NCBI GenBank assembly: GCA_001820485.1
Contig: MHPU01000006.1
Span: forward strand, 1 to 15,836
Direction: 5' to 3'
Source of the DNA: Candidatus Staskawiczbacteria bacterium RIFOXYD1_FULL_32_13
GTDB taxonomy: Bacteria; Patescibacteriota; Minisyncoccia; Minisyncoccales; Staskawiczbacteraceae
DNA: 15,836 bases
Both the position numbers and the translations under genes were made by a program. The stretch's first letter is position 1; every line of letters starts with the position of its first letter. The notes under the pieces are model-generated. The model was not told the origin of the DNA. It searched no databases and saw nothing but the letters and a program-made list of their open reading frames with translations. Below are positions 12,000-15,836 of the stretch, piece after piece.

Positions 12000-13721
12000 T
12001 TATACAACTTCTTGTTGATAACATTGCTCGCAATAAACAATCTCTGGCTGATCTGGACGATATGCTGTCTCAATTCCTTTGTTACATTTTACGCAATTTC
12101 GTGAATAAAGTTTTAACCCAGTCCTTTGCTTGAGACGCTCAAATGTTCTACAATTATGGCAAAGTCTTGGCAATGGTACACCCAAATTTCTGTAAAAATT
12201 AAGCTCATCAGAAGTAATTTTAAAAGCGCTCACACACAATTGATCACAACCTTTTCCAGCATGAGCACAGGCAATAATTTCAGAAGTTATAGAATCTGGA
12301 GCATCTTTAATATTACTTGGTAAATCTTCTGCTTTAATTGTTGGTTTATAATTTCTATCCTCTGCATTACGCCACTTATAACCATTACTAACTGCATCCT
12401 CCCTATTTAACGGAAAATATTCCTGAGACATTGACTCATTATAACCCACTGGACTAATTTCAGTAGGAAAAAATTCACCATATTTATAAATTCTGCCAAC
12501 TTTATCTACATATGGCATAGAATCCATTTGATCGCGAATTTTCACGACCAAATTTTCATATTCTTCTTTTGTATATTGTTTATTAAAAATACAATACTGT
12601 TTTTTACGTAAGCCAACACATCCAAACAGATTTAATGAAGATTGACACATAAACGAATACTCGATATCATGCACGTTTTCCTGCACGTTATAACAAAACT
12701 TAATATTACTGACACCAATGCCACATGCATGACATTCATATGCCATTTGCCCATTATCACCCCAAATAGACCAATCATAAGAATCTTTAGCTTGACCATT
12801 TTCCTGCAGATACTGACAAAATTTCAAATTCTCGCCCTCGCGAATTATAAAAGAATTCTTTACATTTTTGGAATGACTAATATAATTTCCACTTACATTT
12901 GAGTTATGAGCACCTTCCAAAAATTTGTTTGGAAATTTTAACCAAAAATTTTGTGCTTCTAATTTCATTTTTTGATATCCATCATAAGAACCAAGATTAA
13001 ATTCATTTAGCTTTTCCTTATAGTCTTCTTTAGAATACGGCTGGTTGAAAATATGATAATTTTTATTCCTTAACCCGACACAACCAACACAATCAGAGCA
13101 CCCTACGCAATTTTTAGAAAACCACGTATTAAAACAACTTTCGCAATTATTGCAACCAATATTTTTAGTGCCAGAAGTTAACCAAAAACTATCAAAGCAA
13201 GTTTCACATTTTGATAGATGAGAAACATCTACACAATTACGGCAATTTGACAAACCGTGACTATACATACAATCCTCAATATATCCTGCATTAAAACAAA
13301 GATAACAGTTTTTTGGGTCAGTAGCATTGTTGCTGTAATCACTTTTTACACCATTAACCACATTTAAATTTTTTAGTGGAACCTTGTGTAGCAACTCATC
13401 AAATTGCGTAAAAAATGGTTTTGAGAAATCGTAATCTTGAGCATATTCCATTGGATCCCATTGATCAGTTAACCAAACTTCTTTTTCATAAACTTTGTAG
13501 CCAGAATCTGGTGAGTACGAACTAAAGATATCTTTTCCAGAAAAATCACTTTTTACCTTATACAAAACTCTCTCATTTCTAAATGCCATTCGGCGCTGTG
13601 CACGACAAAGCCAACAAAAAGTTGGTGCAGGGACTTTCATTTTTTCGTAAAATGCAAAATCCTCAGGCTCTATAATAAAGTCCTTTTTACAATTTTGACA
13701 AATTCTTTTCTCTTGATCCAT
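12000..13721 (-). CDS. Multi-cysteine zinc-ribbon protein of unknown function
   Basis: 573 aa, soluble, with many CxxC pairs. N-terminal zinc module C8-x2-C11-x24-C36-x2-C39, repeated near the C-terminus as C492-x3-C496-x24-C521-x2-C524, both with a similar inner stretch (FYEKMKVPAPTFC and FYRNLGVPLPRLC). A last ribbon is C543-x2-C546-x17-C564-x2-C567. The middle has Cys-rich blocks (NCRNCVDVSHLSKCETC, NCVGCSDCVGC) and a duplicated CVGLRNKNYHIFN / CVGLRKKQYCIFN with YSKEDY/YTKEEY. I know this type as a frequent CPR protein, sometimes labelled Caib/BaiF without good reason. No catalytic signature is visible; nucleic-acid binding or metal storage are guesses. The start is 13 bases from inverted repeat 13735-13762. 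Confidence 0.75.
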   Translation of the reverse strand: MDQEKRICQNCKKDFIIEPEDFAFYEKMKVPAPTFCWLCRAQRRMAFRNERVLYKVKSDFSGKDIFSSYSPDSGYKVYEKEVWLTDQWDPMEYAQDYDFSKPFFTQFDELLHKVPLKNLNVVNGVKSDYSNNATDPKNCYLCFNAGYIEDCMYSHGLSNCRNCVDVSHLSKCETCFDSFWLTSGTKNIGCNNCESCFNTWFSKNCVGCSDCVGCVGLRNKNYHIFNQPYSKEDYKEKLNEFNLGSYDGYQKMKLEAQNFWLKFPNKFLEGAHNSNVSGNYISHSKNVKNSFIIREGENLKFCQYLQENGQAKDSYDWSIWGDNGQMAYECHACGIGVSNIKFCYNVQENVHDIEYSFMCQSSLNLFGCVGLRKKQYCIFNKQYTKEEYENLVVKIRDQMDSMPYVDKVGRIYKYGEFFPTEISPVGYNESMSQEYFPLNREDAVSNGYKWRNAEDRNYKPTIKAEDLPSNIKDAPDSITSEIIACAHAGKGCDQLCVSAFKITSDELNFYRNLGVPLPRLCHNCRTFERLKQRTGLKLYSRNCVKCNKGIETAYRPDQPEIVYCEQCYQQEVV

Positions 13722-13734
13722 ATTTTTTATTATT

Positions 13735-13762
13735 AGCTATTCCAATAATTTTTGGAATAGCT
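13735..13762. promoter_or_regulatory. Inverted repeat AGCTATTCCAA-N6-TTGGAATAGCT
   Basis: Perfect 11-bp arms (13735-13745 and 13752-13762) with a 6-base spacer, 13 bases before the start of the 573-aa gene. On the plus strand it is followed by TTTATTT and looks terminator-like, but no plus-strand gene precedes it. On the minus strand there is no T tract after it. It may be an operator or leader hairpin; a near copy is at 14113-14138. Confidence 0.6.
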
Positions 13763-13787
13763 TTTATTTATAATGTATTTAAAATAT

Positions 13788-14060
13788 TTAATTCTTTGAA
13801 AATAATAAAGTTAATAATTCCTCTGGGAAATTTGCGGTATTTATTGAATATAATCTATTTGATAAATGATTTCGCGATTGGACCAGATTTACCTTTCTTA
13901 AAATTGCTAAATCACCCGAAACGCTACGAAAAGCATGATTAGTTGTTTCAGCTAAATCCCCTACCGACATTTCTTTATTCTTGCGTAACAGTTTCAAAAT
14001 CAAAAATCTATTCTCATTAGCTACAGCTTTTAAAACTTTTAAAATTTCTTTATCATCCAT
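13788..14060 (-). CDS. ArsR-like winged-helix transcriptional regulator
   Basis: 90 aa, essentially one winged-helix domain: helices in KEILKVLKAVANENRFLILKLL (4-25), SVGDLAETT with recognition helix HAFRSVSGDLAILRKVNLV (42-60), and a wing RNHLSNRLYSIN (63-74). Order and spacing match ArsR-family dimeric regulators, but I see no metal-binding Cys pair, so it is not a typical arsenic or metal sensor. The target is unknown. Similar inverted repeats (13735-13762 and 14113-14138) lie before its own start and before the next gene downstream, so autoregulation and control of the 573-aa gene are possible. No Shine-Dalgarno site. Confidence 0.8.
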   Translation of the reverse strand: MDDKEILKVLKAVANENRFLILKLLRKNKEMSVGDLAETTNHAFRSVSGDLAILRKVNLVQSRNHLSNRLYSINTANFPEELLTLLFSKN

Positions 14061-14112
14061 AAAAAAATACTATTTTTTATAACCTATATTTTAACTTACA
14101 TTTCAATTATGT

Positions 14113-14145
14113 GCTATTCCAAGTTTTTTTGGAATAGCTTTTTTT
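14113..14145. promoter_or_regulatory. Inverted repeat GCTATTCCAA-N6-TTGGAATAGC with T tract
   Basis: Arms 14113-14122 and 14129-14138, followed on the plus strand by seven T (14139-14145). It lies 53 bases upstream of the winged-helix start. As a plus-strand terminator it is well formed, but no plus-strand gene precedes it. It shares the same arms as 13735-13762. Confidence 0.6.
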
Positions 14146-14251
14146 AAGATAATATGATTATTTAATAACTTTAGATCTATGTGATTGATATATTTTTTTA
14201 TTACGGGGTTATATAACAATATCTAAAATATCTAAATTTTAAATCACAAAT

Positions 14252-14308
14252 TCTGGATTGCTGTCCCAGCCAATTTTCGTAAAAATTGCGACTGGTCCTC
14301 GCAATGAC
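14252..14308. repeat. Truncated TGTCATTGCGAG-family element (right half)
   Basis: TCTGGATTGC at the left and CCTCGCAATGAC at the right match the right halves of copies at 7166-7258 and 7568-7662. The left half is missing. It sits 12 bases after the frr stop. The rest of the gap 14146-14251 is plain A/T-rich sequence in which I see nothing. Confidence 0.75.
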
Positions 14309-14319
14309 GATATGATTGA

Positions 14320-14874
14320 TTATGCTACTTCTTTAGATTTTTTCTCAACTAATTGTTTAATTTTTTCTTGAAAACTATCAACTACTTTTTGTAATTCATC
14401 TTTACCACGAAATTTATCATCCTCGGAGATTAATTTATCTTTTTGAGCTGTTTGAATTTTGTTCCAGCAATCTTCTCTTAAGTGTCTTATTGTTTTACGA
14501 GATTCTTCAGCTTTTTCATTTAAAATTTTAGTTAAAGTATTTCTATATTCCTCTGTAAGCAATGGCAAATTAAGTCTTATTACATTTTTATCTACAACTG
14601 CAGACATCCCAAGTCCAGACTGCGAAATAGCAGTTTGAATTGGTTCTAAATAAGAGCCATCCCAAGGTTGGATAACCAATTGATTTGTAGCTGGAGCTGA
14701 AATTGAGCCCAATTGCTTTAAAGGGAATTTTTGCCCAAAACAATTTACTTCAATATCTTCTACCATTGCAGGTGAGGCTCTTGAAGTTCTGATCTTAGCA
14801 ATTTCTTGCTCGAAAAATCTAAATGCGCTATCAAACCCTGGTTTTGCTTTATCTATAAGTTCTTTTGACGTCAT
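14320..14874 (-). CDS. frr: Ribosome recycling factor
   Basis: 184 aa, full length. RRF works with EF-G to split post-termination ribosomes. The N-terminal helix has FEQEIAKIRTSRASPAMVEDI (21-41), followed by domain II with LKQLGSISAPATNQLVIQPWD and VIRLNLPLLTEEYR, then the long C-terminal helices with RKTIRHLREDCWNKIQ. All fit the family. There is no Shine-Dalgarno site; only 8 bases separate the start codon from the base of the three-way-junction structure 14883-14948, which may affect translation. It lies downstream of the orphan gene 15087-15659, but a terminator separates them. pyrH, usually upstream of frr, is absent. Confidence 0.96.
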   Translation of the reverse strand: MTSKELIDKAKPGFDSAFRFFEQEIAKIRTSRASPAMVEDIEVNCFGQKFPLKQLGSISAPATNQLVIQPWDGSYLEPIQTAISQSGLGMSAVVDKNVIRLNLPLLTEEYRNTLTKILNEKAEESRKTIRHLREDCWNKIQTAQKDKLISEDDKFRGKDELQKVVDSFQEKIKQLVEKKSKEVA

Positions 14875-14882
14875 AAATTTTT

Positions 14883-14948
14883 ACCCGGTTAAATAATTTT
14901 GCTTTGCAAAATTAAAATTTTCTAAAAGAAAATTTTATTTAACTGGGT
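14883..14948. promoter_or_regulatory. Gapless three-way-junction element upstream of frr
   Basis: Outer stem ACCCGGTTAAAT (14883-14894) pairs with ATTTAACTGGGT (14937-14948), 11 exact pairs of 12 plus a wobble or mismatch depending on strand. Inside are two adjoining perfect hairpins: AATTTTGC TTT GCAAAATT (14895-14913) and AAAATTTTCT AAA AGAAAATTTT (14914-14936). No base is left unpaired at the junction. It ends 8 bases before the frr ATG. Confidence 0.75.
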
Positions 14949-15013
14949 GAATTTTTAATTATTTTTAAATATTTATATTATTAATACTATCATTTAATCA
15001 TTTTTTTTGCAAA

Positions 15014-15049
15014 GAAAAAGTGGCTTGGTGCAAATACACCGAGCCACTT
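15014..15049 (-). terminator. Intrinsic terminator of the 190-aa orphan gene
   Basis: On the minus strand AAGTGGCT (15042-15049) pairs with AGCCACTT (15019-15026), with inner GGTG/CACC pairs, followed by TTTC and T-rich sequence. A smaller hairpin, GGCGGAG-TGGATT-CCGC type, lies closer to the stop near 15066-15082. Confidence 0.85.
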
Positions 15050-15086
15050 AAGTTTTTCGCTCTAGCGGAATCCACTCCGCCAAAAC

Positions 15087-15659
15087 CTACGATGCCATTG
15101 ACACGGGCTTCTTGCCCATGACTTTTTCTACGAGGGCAGGGGTTGGGAAGACGACATCCTTGCCGTCAACCTTCTCGAGCTGGAACAATCCGTCCGCCAC
15201 AAGGGCGTGAATTGTTCCTAGGACCGCTTGCGGGCCAAGGACGTAAATCGCCGAAAATGGGGCTTCTTTGCCCGCTCTCTTGGACTTGATCTCGTAGAAC
15301 ATCCGGTCGCAGATGCTCGCCCACGAAACACCTACCCAGCGTTTGATCTCCAACGAGGGTCGAACTGCCCTCATGAAGAAATCTTCTTTCTCGCAGTTTC
15401 CCAGTAGGCTAGGGGCGCAATACCATCCTACTCTCCGGCTTGCGAAAGCCTCGCTTGGCGAGCACCCCATGCTCGCCTGATCCATCTCGAAGATCTCAAA
15501 GATTGGTTCTACCAAGTCCTCGACAATCCTCTCCGATTCCCTGCAGGCCTCCACTTTCCGGCGGATTTGTGCACGTGAAAGCTTGCACAAAAACGCCAAA
15601 ATCATCACAAACCAAACTGCCAATGTCAATGCCACCAAAACCCAAAAAATCGTCGTCAT
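15087..15659 (-). CDS. Orphan membrane-anchored protein, 190 aa
   Basis: The start at 15659 (MTTIFWVLVALTLAVWFVM) is fixed by AAAAGGAG 8-9 bases upstream; the frame is open further but the extra part lacks sense. One N-terminal membrane helix (about 4-25) is followed by a basic linker (KLSRAQIRRK) and a soluble domain with many Trp, Cys and acidic residues. The last 60 residues (IYVLGPQAVLGTIHALVADG, then LEKVDGKDVVFPT) could form a winged-helix-like fold, but that is a guess. GC is far above the backbone, codons end often in C or G. A long structured leader (15660 to about 15780), strong ribosome binding site and terminator make it a complete unit. No family recognised. Confidence 0.75.
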   Translation of the reverse strand: MTTIFWVLVALTLAVWFVMILAFLCKLSRAQIRRKVEACRESERIVEDLVEPIFEIFEMDQASMGCSPSEAFASRRVGWYCAPSLLGNCEKEDFFMRAVRPSLEIKRWVGVSWASICDRMFYEIKSKRAGKEAPFSAIYVLGPQAVLGTIHALVADGLFQLEKVDGKDVVFPTPALVEKVMGKKPVSMAS

Positions 15660-15782
15660 GGCTTTTTCTCCTTTTGAGAGCCACGTGTGCCCAAGCCGAA
15701 TTTGGCTACCACAAACTAGTGGCGAAGGGGTTGGACTTGACCCCTCCTTTTTCAAATGGCAAATTCTGTTTTGAATCCGAAC

Positions 15783-15803
15783 GCTTTGATGTATAATCAA
15801 AGC
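15783..15803. promoter_or_regulatory. Divergent promoter with 21-bp inverted repeat operator candidate
   Basis: GCTTTGAT (15783-15790), spacer GTATA, ATCAAAGC (15796-15803): perfect 8-bp arms. The plus-strand -10 TATAAT (15792-15797) lies inside it; a minus-strand -10-like TTATAC overlaps it. The ATG of the plus-strand gene begins 2 bases after the repeat, 7 bases after the -10, so its transcript would be leaderless. A protein bound here could control both divergent genes. Confidence 0.55.
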
Positions 15804-15804
15804 T

Positions 15805-15836
15805 ATGAAAAACACAAATAAAAATGAGAAAAAAGT
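15805..15836 (+). CDS. Start of a gene running off the right edge (partial)
   Basis: ATG at 15805, open to the window end, reading MKNTNKNEKK: a polar, lysine-rich N-terminus. TATAAT ends 7 bases before the ATG, typical of a leaderless start. Codon use is A-rich like the backbone. No function can be given. Confidence 0.4.
   Translation, partial: MKNTNKNEKK

Noticed and set aside
15660..15815. Longer N-terminus of the 190-aa orphan, starting at 15815
   Set aside because: The ATG at 15659 has a perfect ribosome binding site and begins a membrane helix; the extension reads through the operator, promoter and leader.

Overview
The window looks like chromosomal sequence from an AT-rich bacterium of the Candidate Phyla Radiation (Patescibacteria, probably the Parcubacteria side). 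This is an inference from the very AT-rich backbone, short genes, near absence of Shine-Dalgarno sites in front of housekeeping genes, short repeat elements in most intergenic gaps, a ProRS without editing domain, and two hypothetical families I associate with CPR genomes (the 573-aa multi-cysteine protein and the 180-aa single-TM protein). TGA is used only as stop.

Almost every backbone gene is on the minus strand. Read in transcription order (right to left): an orphan membrane-anchored protein (15087-15659); frr; a small winged-helix regulator; a 573-aa Cys-rich zinc-ribbon protein; the site-2 protease rseP; proS and mreB; gatC and gatA; a 180-aa membrane protein; an FtsB/DivIC-like divisome protein; tRNA-Gly(CCC); an ArmA/FmrO-type 16S rRNA methyltransferase; tRNA-Thr(CGT); thpR; murC; tyrS. 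Themes are translation (tyrS, proS, gatAC, frr, two tRNAs), cell wall, shape and division (murC, mreB, ftsB-like), and membrane proteolysis (rseP). frr, rseP and proS keep the order of the common bacterial frr-uppS-cdsA-rseP-proS cluster, but uppS and cdsA are absent and unrelated genes lie between.

Against this background stand transcription units of a different style: a 32-aa membrane peptide (7777-7875, +), a two-TM protein (10427-10750, +) and a 190-aa membrane-anchored protein (15087-15659, -). Each has a strong AGGAG-type ribosome binding site and a strong intrinsic terminator. The two plus-strand units also have a TTGACA/TATAAT promoter. The first and third are clearly richer in GC than the backbone. 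None matches a family I know. They are the best candidate for something undescribed.

The second theme is repeats. TGTCATT...AATGACA-bounded, REP/MITE-like elements fill gaps at 117-223, 3525-3600, 7166-7258, 7568-7662 and, truncated, 14252-14308. Pieces of the same or similar repeats lie in frame inside murC, gatA, the rRNA methyltransferase (two sites) and perhaps gatC, adding short peptides, much like Rickettsia palindromic elements. Other structures worth attention are a gapless three-way-junction fold just upstream of frr, three inverted repeats sharing TATTCCAA/TTGGAATA around the winged-helix gene and downstream, and a 21-bp operator-like inverted repeat at the right edge between two divergent genes.
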